From assembly GCF_900093605.1 (NCBI RefSeq), contig NZ_FLYE01000047.1:62001-126000 (forward strand): a DNA stretch of 64,000 nt. Reading direction: 5' to 3'. Below the pieces are notes generated by a model. That model had not been told where the DNA came from. It saw only the letters and a program-made list of their open reading frames with translations, and did not search any database. A program made the position numbers and the translations under genes. The first letter of the stretch is position 1; the number at the start of each line of letters is the position of its first letter. Below, in pieces: positions 53,544 through 63,300 of the stretch. This DNA comes from Candidatus Terasakiella magnetica. Its GTDB lineage: Bacteria > Pseudomonadota > Alphaproteobacteria > Rhodospirillales > Terasakiellaceae.

Positions 53544-55976
53544 GTGAAAATATTAAAAATCATAGCCGGAATGTTGGGCTTTTTCCTGTTCCTTGCGTTT
53601 CTTGGGGCCGGGGCTTTGCTCTATGGTTTTTACTATTATGGCAAAGGCTTGCCGGACTACACCCAGCTTAAGGATTATGAGCCACCTGTGATGACGCGTG
53701 TTCATGCAGGTGATGGTCAATTGATGGCAGAATATGCCATTGAAAACCGTGTGTTCGTACCGATCAAAGCGATCCCGCAACGCGTAATCAGGGCATTTTT
53801 AGCCGCAGAAGATAAAAACTTTTATCACCACTCTGGAATTGACCCCATGGGGGTTGGCCGTGCCATTTTGATTAATATCAAAAATGTGGGCAAGGGCCGC
53901 CGTTTGGTCGGGGCCTCAACCATTACCCAGCAAGTGGCAAAAAACTTTTTGCTGACAAACGAGGTTTCTTATGTGCGTAAAATCAAGGAAGCCATCCTTG
54001 CCTTGCGTATTGAAAAAGCCTTTGAAAAAGACCGTATTTTAGAACTCTACCTTAATGAAATTTATCTGGGCTATGGCTCATACGGGGTGGCCGCAGCCGC
54101 CTTAAACTATTTTAACAAGTCCTTGGGTGAGCTTTCTATTGAAGAAGTTGCTTATCTGGCTGCTTTACCCAAAGCGCCGAACAACTATCACCCAATTAAA
54201 AAGACGAAAAAAGCTGTTGAGCGTCGCAACTGGGTTGTGGATCGTATGGCAATTGAGGGGGTGATCACCCTTGGTGATGCGGCGGATGCTAAAAATAAGC
54301 CGCTGAAAGTAGCCTCACGTGCGCAAACAGAATTTGTAAAAGCACCTTATTTTGCTGAAGAAGTCCGTCGTGAGTTGGTTTCCATGTATGGCGAAGATAA
54401 GCTTTATAAGGGTGGCTTGTCTGTTCATACCACGCTTGATCCCACCTTACAGGCCATTGCGCAACGCCAATTACAAAAGGGCCTAGAAACCTATGATCGC
54501 CGCCACGGATGGCGCGGCCCTGTTGCTAAAATCGATAATATGCTTGATTGGCAAACCGCCCTTGGTGATGTAAAATCGCCCAAAGGGGCGCCTGCAGACT
54601 GGACGTTGGCTGTTGTGCTGAAACTGCATAAAGCAGGAGTAAGTCTTGGTCTACTTGATGGCAGCAATGCTGCCTTGCCCTTTAATGAAATGAAATGGGC
54701 GCGCGAGCCCCTTGAAGATCAAAAAGTCGGCGCGCGTTTAAAACAGCCCTCTGATGCGTTGAATAAAGGCGATGTAGTTTGGGTAAAACCGGTTGTTGAA
54801 AATTCCAAAGGGGATAAATACCAGCCTAATACTTATGCCTTGCGCCAAATTCCAAAAGTACAAGGCGGTATTGTCTCGCTTGATCCACATACAGGGCGTG
54901 TATTGGCAATGGTTGGGGGGTATTCTTATGCCCATAGCCAGTTTAACCGTGTCACACAAGCCAAACGCCAGCCCGGCTCGGCCTTTAAGCCGTTTGTCTA
55001 TCTGTCTGCTTTTGATGAAGGCTATACGCCCTCTACCCTTATTCTTGATGCACCGTTTGTATTGGATCAGGGACCGGGCCAGCCCAAATGGCGACCGGAT
55101 AACTATTCCAAGAAATTTTATGGCCCTTCAACCATGCGTTTGGGGATTGAAAAATCACGTAACTTGATGACAGTACGTCTTGCCCAGACATTGGGCATGG
55201 ATAAAGTCAGTGCTTACGCCAAGCGTTTTGATATCACACCAAACCTGCCAGAAGTGCTTTCCATGGCGCTTGGTTCCGGTGAGACCAAACTTATGAACCT
55301 TGCCACGGCCTATGGCATGTTGGTGAATGGTGGTAAACGTATTTTACCGACCTTGATTGATCGCATTCAAGATCGCAACGGGGTGACGCAGTTTAAGCAT
55401 GAAACCCGTGAATGCCCGAATTGTCTGGCCTTGAACTGGACAGGTGATGAGATCGTGCCCCAGATTGTAGATAACCGTGAAAGCGTAACCTCACCTGAAA
55501 GTGCCTATCAGATTGTTTCTATCCTTGAAGGGGTGGTGCAACGCGGCACTGGTCGTCGCGTGCGCGCAGTGGGCAAGCCCTTGGGTGGCAAGACGGGTAC
55601 AACAAACAAAAGCCGCGATACATGGTTTATGGGCTTTAGTCCCGACCTTGTCACAGGTGTGTTTGTGGGTATGGATACACCAACACCCTTGGGTCGCAAA
55701 GAAACAGGCTCAAGCGTTGCTGCTCCCATCTTTAGGGACTTTATGAAAGAGGCTCTGGCAGGCAAACCTGCAACACCGTTTCGTATCCCTGATGGCGTGC
55801 GTATGGTGCGTGTAAATGCACGTACAGGCCAAGATGCCCAAGTGGGTGAAACAAACGTGATCTGGGAAGCCTTTAAACAAGGCACATCGCCAAGCCAAAG
55901 CAACCGTGTGCTTGAAGGTCAGAGTGACGAGATTGTTTCTCCCGGTGATGTGGATACGGGCGGCGGTCTATATTGA
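53544..55976 (+). CDS. mrcA: Penicillin-binding protein 1A
   Basis: A bifunctional peptidoglycan synthase of 810 residues. One N-terminal membrane helix (about 5-33) anchors it. The glycosyltransferase domain (about 60-230) has AAEDKNFYHHSGIDPMG, GASTITQQVAKNFLL and LELYLNEIYLGYGSYGV. The transpeptidase domain has the SxxK nucleophile in QPGSAFKPF and the KTGTT motif in GGKTGTTNKSRDTWFMGF. An OB-like region lies between the domains (about 310-430). It extends and crosslinks the sacculus, and it follows the amidase gene. The last about 40 residues are polar and poorly conserved. Confidence 0.97.
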   Translation: MKILKIIAGMLGFFLFLAFLGAGALLYGFYYYGKGLPDYTQLKDYEPPVMTRVHAGDGQLMAEYAIENRVFVPIKAIPQRVIRAFLAAEDKNFYHHSGIDPMGVGRAILINIKNVGKGRRLVGASTITQQVAKNFLLTNEVSYVRKIKEAILALRIEKAFEKDRILELYLNEIYLGYGSYGVAAAALNYFNKSLGELSIEEVAYLAALPKAPNNYHPIKKTKKAVERRNWVVDRMAIEGVITLGDAADAKNKPLKVASRAQTEFVKAPYFAEEVRRELVSMYGEDKLYKGGLSVHTTLDPTLQAIAQRQLQKGLETYDRRHGWRGPVAKIDNMLDWQTALGDVKSPKGAPADWTLAVVLKLHKAGVSLGLLDGSNAALPFNEMKWAREPLEDQKVGARLKQPSDALNKGDVVWVKPVVENSKGDKYQPNTYALRQIPKVQGGIVSLDPHTGRVLAMVGGYSYAHSQFNRVTQAKRQPGSAFKPFVYLSAFDEGYTPSTLILDAPFVLDQGPGQPKWRPDNYSKKFYGPSTMRLGIEKSRNLMTVRLAQTLGMDKVSAYAKRFDITPNLPEVLSMALGSGETKLMNLATAYGMLVNGGKRILPTLIDRIQDRNGVTQFKHETRECPNCLALNWTGDEIVPQIVDNRESVTSPESAYQIVSILEGVVQRGTGRRVRAVGKPLGGKTGTTNKSRDTWFMGFSPDLVTGVFVGMDTPTPLGRKETGSSVAAPIFRDFMKEALAGKPATPFRIPDGVRMVRVNARTGQDAQVGETNVIWEAFKQGTSPSQSNRVLEGQSDEIVSPGDVDTGGGLY

Positions 55977-56041
55977 CCCAAGCTGTGTTACAGTTTAAAT
56001 ATCCTGCAAAAGTTTAATTATTTTCTTTAGGAAGATCGTTC

Positions 56042-57157
56042 ATGCGCGCTGAAGTCGAAACTCAGGTCGAAGAAATCCGTAAATCCCTTAAATTGCTGCG
56101 CAAGCATTTGGATTACGATAATGCCGTGCGCCGCCTTGAGGAACTCAATGCGTTGAGCGAGGACCCTGACCTGTGGAATGATCCCAAAAAAGCTCAAGAG
56201 CTGATGAAGGAACGCACACGTCTTGAAAATGGCATCAAGGCGCTTGAAGAATCTGAGCAGGAACTTTCTGATAATATCGAGCTGATCGAGCTTGGTGAAA
56301 TGGAAGATGATCAAGACACCATTACTGAGGCTGAAGAATGTTTAAACCAGCTGCAAGAACGCGCGGCAAAAGAAGAGATTGAAACGCTGCTTTCCGGTGA
56401 AGCCGATGGTAACAACTGTTTCTTGGAAATTAACTCAGGTGCAGGCGGGACAGAGGCTTGTGACTGGGCCAATATTATGTTGCGCATGTATTCGCGCTGG
56501 TGTGATAGCCGGGGCTATAAGATTGAATATCTTGAAGAAACCGCGGGTGAAGAAGCGGGTATTAAATCTGTTACCTTAAAAGTTACAGGTCATAATGCGT
56601 ATGGCTGGTTAAAAACGGAAACGGGCACACACCGTCTTGTGCGTATTTCCCCGTTTGATAGTTCAGCACGACGCCATACCAGTTTTGCAGCTGTTTCCTG
56701 CTCCCCCGAAATTGATGATAATATCGAGATTGAGATCGAGGAAAAAGACCTGCGTGTGGATACATACCGTGCCTCTGGTGCAGGGGGGCAGCACGTTAAT
56801 AAAACTGACTCAGCCATTCGTATCACGCACTTGCCAACGGGTATTGTGGTGCAGTGTCAAAATGATCGCTCACAACATAAAAACCGTGCCGCAGCATATA
56901 AGATGTTGCGTGCACGCCTTTATGAGGCAGAGCTGCAACGCCGCGAAGCTGAAAGCCAAGCGGAACATGATGCAAAGACCGAGATCGGTTGGGGCCGTCA
57001 AATTCGCTCCTACGTGCTTCAGCCGTATCAGATGATCAAGGATTTGCGCACCAATGTTGAGACGTCAAACTCTCAAGCCGTATTGGATGGGGATCTGGAT
57101 CAGTTTATGGCAGCCGCACTTGCCAACCGTATTGAAGGCTCAAGCGACAGCGAGTAA
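56042..57157 (+). CDS. prfB: Peptide chain release factor 2
   Basis: RF2 recognises UAA and UGA and triggers peptide release. The 371-residue protein carries the stop-codon tripeptide SPF at 203-205 (RISPFDSSARR) and the catalytic GGQ at 248-250 (ASGAGGQHVNKTDSAIR). The reading frame is continuous: where many bacteria have an in-frame TGA and a programmed +1 shift, about codon 23-25, this gene reads HLDYD without a stop. RF2 is therefore not frameshift-autoregulated here. It follows mrcA by 65 bp. Confidence 0.97.
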   Translation: MRAEVETQVEEIRKSLKLLRKHLDYDNAVRRLEELNALSEDPDLWNDPKKAQELMKERTRLENGIKALEESEQELSDNIELIELGEMEDDQDTITEAEECLNQLQERAAKEEIETLLSGEADGNNCFLEINSGAGGTEACDWANIMLRMYSRWCDSRGYKIEYLEETAGEEAGIKSVTLKVTGHNAYGWLKTETGTHRLVRISPFDSSARRHTSFAAVSCSPEIDDNIEIEIEEKDLRVDTYRASGAGGQHVNKTDSAIRITHLPTGIVVQCQNDRSQHKNRAAAYKMLRARLYEAELQRREAESQAEHDAKTEIGWGRQIRSYVLQPYQMIKDLRTNVETSNSQAVLDGDLDQFMAAALANRIEGSSDSE

Positions 57158-57243
57158 TAGAATTATTTTAACATGATAAAGTACTGGTATTGCACTTAAG
57201 CTTGTTATAGGTTGCAGCAACTCATTCAACTTAATGGCGTGAT

Positions 57244-57939
57244 ATGAGAGCTGTTGGTATAATTTTAGTTTTATTTGGTCTGATGACCATACAGGCAAGG
57301 CCTGCGGGTGCTGAAACACCTTGTCTAAAGCTGGTCGCGCATGAAACAGGTATTGTTTCAACCATCTCCAAGAATGTGAGACTTGCACTTAATGAGGCTG
57401 GGCTGTGTAGCCTTTTTTATAACCCTTTAAGTGCAGAAACTCAAAAAGCAAAAGAACAAGGCCTTATTGATGGCGAACTGTTACGTGTGCAGTTTTATGA
57501 CCGTCTCATTGGTGAGAGGCTCGTGATCGTGCCCACCCCGCTTGCCTCAGGCAATGGTTTTGTGGTTGTGCGCAAAGAGTCTGATATCACCAAGGCCAAT
57601 TACAAAGACTATAAAATTGGCTATCTTGTTGGCACCATCTGGAACAAGCTGGTGGTCAAAAAAATGAAGAATGCTGTTGTATATGAAAATTATCAACAGC
57701 TTGTCACAGCCTTAAAGCTAAATGAGATCGATGGATTTTTAGCTGATAGTGTCGCCTATATGTCACTGAAGAAGAAACTGGGCCAAGCGCGACCTCTTGC
57801 CATTATGAACTTATCAGGCCACACATGGCTGTTGGCTAAACATAAAGATTTGGCTGTAAAAGTTAATCAGGCTTATATGGCTTATCTTGCCAAAGGTAGA
57901 GCTTTTACTGATCCGATACAGGCAGATCATAATCACTAG
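57244..57939 (+). CDS. Periplasmic binding-protein-like protein (SBP_bac_3 fold)
   Basis: A 231-residue exported protein with a signal peptide (residues 1-23, cleaved after AGA). The body follows the family-3 solute-binding fold loosely: a first strand (CLKLVAHETGIVSTI), a central hinge (KIGYLVGTIWNKLVV, YQQLVTALKLNEIDGFLADSVAYMSL) and LAKHKDLAVKVNQAYMAYLAKGR at the end. It is smaller and more divergent than the binding protein at 7923, and no transporter genes flank it. A periplasmic sensor or signalling component is likelier than nutrient import. Ligand unknown. Confidence 0.65.
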   Translation: MRAVGIILVLFGLMTIQARPAGAETPCLKLVAHETGIVSTISKNVRLALNEAGLCSLFYNPLSAETQKAKEQGLIDGELLRVQFYDRLIGERLVIVPTPLASGNGFVVVRKESDITKANYKDYKIGYLVGTIWNKLVVKKMKNAVVYENYQQLVTALKLNEIDGFLADSVAYMSLKKKLGQARPLAIMNLSGHTWLLAKHKDLAVKVNQAYMAYLAKGRAFTDPIQADHNH

Positions 57940-58062
57940 TTAGTCTTCTTAGATGCTTGCCAACCATCTCGAACCTCTGTCTTAAAATTAATAATAAAAT
58001 AGATTAATCAAAGACTTTGAAAACGGAAATGAGCTGAAGGTAAAAATCCACCATTGATAAGA

Positions 58063-58087
58063 GTAGGCTAAACGATGTTTAGCCTAC
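58063..58087. terminator. 11-bp perfect hairpin after the outer-membrane gene
   Basis: GTAGGCTAAAC, loop GAT, GTTTAGCCTAC: a perfect 11-bp stem 18 bp past the stop of the minus-strand outer-membrane gene and 124 bp past the plus-strand binding-protein stop. There is no T-run on either strand, so it could also be an RNA-stabilising hairpin. Confidence 0.55.
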
Positions 58088-58104
58088 ATAATCTTTAACT
58101 TGTT

Positions 58105-58866
58105 TTAAAAGTTGTAGCGTACAGAAGCACCAATTTCATGGGTCTTATGGTCAAAGTGAATACCTTGCACTTCATTTCCCTCACCTGAAGTACTGATCCA
58201 ATTGTAGGTATTACTTGTTTTTGCGCGACCGTAATCTGAATAAGAATAAGAGAGGTCGAAAGTCAGTTTGTCACTGAATGGAATTTGCAAACCTGCAAAC
58301 AGTCTTTTAGCAAAACCGGTTTCTTTATGTCTTTGATATTGTAATCGAGAAAAAGCGCCGGCGCCATTTTGTCTGTAAGCATCATCAATAGTATTTCGGG
58401 CAGCACCAAAACCAAAGCCAACATAGGGCTCAACATAATAATTCTTTTCAATGCCTGCGAACTTTTCAGCTAAGTCTGCAAGGTTGAGTGCCGCATTAAG
58501 CATGACAGATTCAGTTTCAATGTCATATTGATAATAATCGGTGCCCGTACTGCTGGTAAAACGATCAGCATCAGAAACAGATTGAGAACTGAAATTATGC
58601 TGGTAAACGAACTCTAGGTCTAGATAGTCCAGTACTTCATACCCAATTCCAATTTTCGCAATCGGTGCATTATCAAAGTTTGTTGTGAAAGCTTCTTCAC
58701 CACCACCTAGAATGATTGTTGCGTCACTATCAGAGCTATAGGCTTGACCCACCCCAACAGTTAGGTAAAAGTCAGATGCAAGTGCCGTCGTGGACAAAAG
58801 GGGAGCTGTAAGAAGTAAACAGCCTGTAAGTCGACCTAATGATTTTGTAATTGAGTATTTTCGCAC
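58105..58866 (-). CDS. Outer-membrane beta-barrel protein
   Basis: A 253-residue protein with a signal peptide (about 1-30, cleaved near ALA) and a C-terminal barrel rich in alternating aromatic residues (about 35-253). It ends HEIGASVRYNF, a typical outer-membrane protein end. Regular strands (GIGYEVLDYLDLEFVYQHNF, FDLSYSYSDYGRAK) suggest an 8-stranded OmpA/OmpW-like porin fold. I use the GTG at 58866 because AAGGTGG precedes it; an in-frame ATG at 58938 gives an unlikely N-terminus. Function not readable; a structural or pore role is the default. Confidence 0.75.
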   Translation of the reverse strand: MRKYSITKSLGRLTGCLLLTAPLLSTTALASDFYLTVGVGQAYSSDSDATIILGGGEEAFTTNFDNAPIAKIGIGYEVLDYLDLEFVYQHNFSSQSVSDADRFTSSTGTDYYQYDIETESVMLNAALNLADLAEKFAGIEKNYYVEPYVGFGFGAARNTIDDAYRQNGAGAFSRLQYQRHKETGFAKRLFAGLQIPFSDKLTFDLSYSYSDYGRAKTSNTYNWISTSGEGNEVQGIHFDHKTHEIGASVRYNF

Positions 58867-59060
58867 TTTGCCCACCTTAATTCTATGTTGATAACTACAA
58901 GTTTTACGATATTTGATCTCATAGAGTGTAGTCAGCAATATTTCAAGCTTGAATAGGGATACATGAAAAAATATTGCGCTTGTTTACATCTCTGTCAACC
59001 AGATGAGTTTCCATATGTACGGCGGACCGTTTTTAAATGGGTCCGCCATGTTGCTTAGGT

Positions 59061-59834
59061 TCAGGTGATGCCAAAACGTCTTAAACAGTCTGCAATATCA
59101 TCGCCAAAGCTTTTGCCTTTGCGTACCAAGCCGGATGAATGAGGCAGGTCACGTAAAGATGGGTCTCCCCAATCATTACTGGTCAGTAGCGCAAATGGGA
59201 TGCCCTTAGCAGCAGGCATGGAAGCAAAAGCGTTGGCAAGATCAATGCCTGAGAGCTCATCAATCACACCAGCAGCGAGAACCATATCGGGGCGCGTGCG
59301 CATGGCGAGTTCAAAGCCTTTGAAAGAGGATTTGGCAAAAGAAACACGATAACCACATTCTGCCATTTCACGCTCTACAATATGGCCCGTTGGTTTATCA
59401 GGCACAATAACGAGAATTTCGATGTTCTTTTTTTCAAGATCACCAAACTCATGATCAAACTTGGTAACCGTTGGCAACTCACGCACCAGCTCGGCACTGG
59501 TTTTCTTGGTCTCGCTCGCCAATGTGCCATCAAGGGCTGCTTCCAGCTTATCAAGGAACATGCGCACATCATCACAATGGGGCTCATCCATGGATTTAAT
59601 ACGGTCCAGATAGTCATCAAGACGGTGGGAGAGCAAGCTGACTGTGCTGGAGTCTGCGGTATGCGCATGCGCACCCAGAATTTGCACATTGCGGCGAAAC
59701 TTCGCCATATCATCATCATTAAAATTCGAACGTAGATTTTCACGCTGAATTTCAAGGTTGTTCATAATATCTCGTGCTTCTTCGAGAAATTCACTTTCGA
59801 CTTGAAGTTCTAGGTCAGATTTATCGTGCGCCAT
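59061..59834 (-). CDS. Degenerate Hpt/receiver-like signalling protein
   Basis: A 257-residue protein. Residues about 10-105 are helical and resemble a histidine-phosphotransfer domain, with AHAHTADS as a possible phosphorylation region. Residues about 135-257 follow a receiver fold: ILVIVPDKPTGHIVEREMAECGYRVSFAKSSFKGFELA and PDMVLAAGVIDELSG. At the position of the phospho-accepting Asp, MVLAAGV has Ala, so it cannot be phosphorylated normally. It may be a phosphorylation-independent adaptor. The ribosome-binding site is AGGGGAAA. It is preceded by a 12-bp inverted repeat that encloses a TATAAT. Confidence 0.65.
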   Translation of the reverse strand: MAHDKSDLELQVESEFLEEARDIMNNLEIQRENLRSNFNDDDMAKFRRNVQILGAHAHTADSSTVSLLSHRLDDYLDRIKSMDEPHCDDVRMFLDKLEAALDGTLASETKKTSAELVRELPTVTKFDHEFGDLEKKNIEILVIVPDKPTGHIVEREMAECGYRVSFAKSSFKGFELAMRTRPDMVLAAGVIDELSGIDLANAFASMPAAKGIPFALLTSNDWGDPSLRDLPHSSGLVRKGKSFGDDIADCLRRFGIT

Positions 59835-59860
59835 TAAACTTGTTTCCCCTATGTAATATT

Positions 59861-59901
59861 CCTTCTCCTTATCTTACATATTATACAACATAAGGAGAAG
59901 G
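59861..59901. repeat. 12-bp perfect inverted repeat around a -10 sequence
   Basis: CCTTCTCCTTAT (59861-59872) and ATAAGGAGAAGG (59890-59901) are perfect inverted copies separated by 17 bases. On the minus strand the loop contains TATAAT, upstream of the 59834 gene. No T-run follows on the minus strand. It may be the bcp terminator or an operator over the promoter of the next gene. Confidence 0.55.
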
Positions 59902-59908
59902 TTCTTTC

Positions 59909-60373
59909 TTATATTTCTTTCACCACTTCAAGGACTTCTTCGATATGGCCTTTAACTTTTACCTTCGGCCAGACTTTCTGTACTACACCATTTTCATCAA
60001 TTAAGAAGGTGCTGCGCACGATGCCCATGAAGGTTTTGCCGTACATTTTCTTTTCTTGCCAAACACCATAGGTTTCGCACAAATCGCCTTCTGCATCAGA
60101 CACGAGAGAGAAATTAAGCTCCTGTTTGGTCTTGAAGTTATCGTGGCGTTTTACCGTGTCTTTAGAAGCCCCGACAATGACACAGTTTTCAGCTTCAAAG
60201 GCGGCCATTTCATCGCGAAAGCCTTTGGCCTGTGTGGTGCAGCCCGGTGTGCTGTCTTTGGGGTAAAAATAAAGAACTACTTTTTTACCCTTCAGGCTTG
60301 AAAGGGAAAGCTCGCCATTGCCATCGGTTGGCAATGTAAAATCGGGTGCCTGTGTGCCTACTTCAATCGTCAT
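59909..60373 (-). CDS. bcp: Peroxiredoxin, Bcp/PrxQ type
   Basis: A 154-residue thiol peroxidase that reduces hydrogen peroxide and organic peroxides. The peroxidatic cysteine lies in STPGCTTQAKGF (about residue 45). In E. coli Bcp a resolving cysteine sits five residues later; here it is Lys, so the enzyme must use another resolving thiol. FYPKD and RSTFLIDENG are family features. The start at 60373 (MTIEVGTQAPDF) is chosen because AAGGAA precedes it; the longer frame overlaps glnE. It begins 13 bp after glnE in the same direction, so the two likely share a transcript. Confidence 0.93.
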   Translation of the reverse strand: MTIEVGTQAPDFTLPTDGNGELSLSSLKGKKVVLYFYPKDSTPGCTTQAKGFRDEMAAFEAENCVIVGASKDTVKRHDNFKTKQELNFSLVSDAEGDLCETYGVWQEKKMYGKTFMGIVRSTFLIDENGVVQKVWPKVKVKGHIEEVLEVVKEI

Positions 60374-60386
60374 TATTCTATATTCC

Positions 60387-63300
60387 TTACTGATCTTCTT
60401 CTTTGGGGGGGATAAGTGATGCAGGATCATCAATTATCTGTTTGTAGTGTTTTTGAACTTGTTGAGCTGCATTTTTCATACGTTCGCATAGGATGTCAAA
60501 TGATGGTTCACCGCAAGCCTGAACTAAATCATCTTTTAAGGCATGGGGCAGCTCGCCACCGTCTTCTTTTTTTAGCTCTGCTGCAACGGTAAGACGCAGA
60601 TAGCCTTGCACAATATTCCAAAGCTCGATGGCTGAAATCAGGTCGTTTGCGACGGTTTCTTCTAAAATTTCAAGCTCACGCGCTTTTAAAAGCACATCAA
60701 TGGTATTGTTTTGCAAAATCTCTTTATGTTGGGGGGCGTGGCGAAGCTGGAGATATTGCGCCATAAAATCAATATCGACGATGCCGCCCCGATATTGCTT
60801 AATCTCCCACACCACATCGGTGTGATGTTCCTTTTCCATACGTTTGCGCATATCAGAAACATCAAAGAGCAATTTGTCCATATCGCGTTGTCTGGTCAGG
60901 ATATCTTCAATGGATTTTTCAACTTTTTCTCTTAGTTGGTCGCTGCCACTCATCACACGTGCGCGGGTAAGGGCCATATGTTCCCAAGTCCAAGCCGATT
61001 CTTCGTGATAGCGCTCAAAAGAAGCAAGGCTTGAGGCAATCGGCCCTGCATTGCCTGAGGGGCGTAAGCGCATATCCACTTCATAAAGCATGCCTTCACC
61101 TGTTGGAGCGGTTAGGGCATTAATGAAACGTTGGGACAAGCGGGCAAAATATTGCGCAACCCCAAGGGCGCGGTCCCCGTTTGAGCCAACGCAATCTTCT
61201 GGCACATCATAGATAAATACTAGGTCGAGGTCGCTTGTGGCTGTCATATCGCAAGACCCTGCCTTGCCAAGCCCGACGATACACATATCGCCGCCTTCAA
61301 TGATGCCGTGTTTAATCGCGAGCTCTTCTTGAACGCGTGGTAGCATTTCACGAATGATGGCATCGGCAATATTTGTTTGGGCAATGCCTGAGTCTTTGAT
61401 CGAGATGATTTGGCGCAAGGTCTGTACACCTACTTGAAATTTACGATCATTGGCCCAACGTCTTGAAATATCGAGGATATCTTGAAAATCACGCGCCTGA
61501 CCAAGGGCTTTTTCCAAATCCTGACATAAACATTCAACTTCAGGAAGAGGGGTGAAAAAATCTGGCGTTAGGACATATTCCAGCAAGCCAGAATTGCGTG
61601 CAAGATGCTCTGCAAGGCGCGGGGCCTCGCCCATCACTTCGGCAACAAGGTCAAGAAGCTGTGGGTTTACCTGAAACATGGAAAAAAGCTGAACCCCTGC
61701 GGGAAGTTCACTTAAAAACTCATCAAAACGCAAGAAGGCCGTATCTGGTTCAGCCGTATTTGCCATGGCATGAACAAGGGCGGGCATGAGGTCTGTGAGG
61801 ATTTCGCGCGAGCGTGTGCTGCGGGTGGCGCGATATCTTGCATGGTGCCAGCCCCGAACAGTGCTATCAATAAATTCCGGTTTCTTAAAGCCGAGGCTTT
61901 TAAGGTAGTTTAAGGTGTTAGGGTCTGTATCCCCACCTGTGAAAACAAGATTTCCCGTTTCATCAGCATGATTATTACGATCAACGGTTTCTTCAAACAG
62001 TTGGGCATAATAATTTTCAACCCGTTCAAGATGGGCAATAAATTCTGTTTCGAAGGCTTTGCTGTCTTTATAGCCCATGAAAATAGCAAGTCGTTCAATG
62101 GCGGCTTCATCTTCAGGGATGGAATGGGTCTGCTCATCGTTGGTCATTTGGATGCGATGTTCGACCGTGCGCAGATATTGGTAACTTTCAATCAACTCAT
62201 CACAGATTTTTTGTTCCACCTGTTCAGCATCAACCAAGGCTTGAAGGGCCTTGCATGTGGGGGCTATGCGCACATCAGGATTACGTCCACCCCAAATGAG
62301 CTGTTGGGTCTGGGCATAAAATTCGATTTCACGAATGCCGCCATGACCGAGTTTTACATTATGGCCTTTTAAAGCAATGCTGTGACCGCCTTTATGGGCA
62401 TTGATCTGGCGTTTAATGGCGTGAATATCCTGAATGGCGGCAAAATCCATATATTTGCGCCACATATAAGGGCGCAAAATATCAAGAAAGGCATAGCCCG
62501 CCTTGATATCACCCGCAACAGGGCGCGCCTTGATCATGGCAGCACGTTCCCAGTTTTGCCCAATGCTTTCATAATAGGTTTCAGCCGCAAGGACTGAAAT
62601 GGCAAGCGGGGTGGAGCCCGGGTCAGGTCGCAGGCGCAGGTCTGTTCTAAAGACATATCCATCAGCCGTGCGATCATCCATCATCTGCACAAGCTGTTTG
62701 GTGATGCGCACCATATTGCCTTGCAGGTCCCATGGATCATCGGTTTCAATGACTTCTGTGTCAAACAGCACGATGATATCTACATCACTGGAATAGTTGA
62801 GCTCACGCCCGCCAAGCTTGCCCATGCCTAACACGATAAAGCCGGAGCCTTTTTGCGGATTGTTTTCAGGGTCAGGCAGTTTGAAATATCCACGTCTGTG
62901 GCCTTCGCGCAATAAGGTGCCCAAGGCATAATCCAGAGATTTTTCTGCCAGAGTCGTTAAACTTTCAGTGACTTGAAAAACATCCCATTGCTGACATATA
63001 TCAGCTAAAGCGATGGTAAGGGCTGCGCAACGTTTGGTGATTCGCAACTGTCTGGCCATATCATCGCGTGCGGGTTGGGTCTGCCAGAAGCTATCCAACT
63101 CAGAAATGAGGTCATCAAAAGTGGCCTGTGGACCATTGCGCAAAAGGCGGCAAGTAAAGGGAATATCGCTTAAAACACAATGGGTTAGGAAAGGACTATT
63201 GCCAAGAAGAGAGGTTAAAATTGCTTTTGCATTTTCATCTTCAATAAGAGATGTTGCATTTAACTGCTCATCAATGTCATCAATGCGCTGCGTGGCCTCC

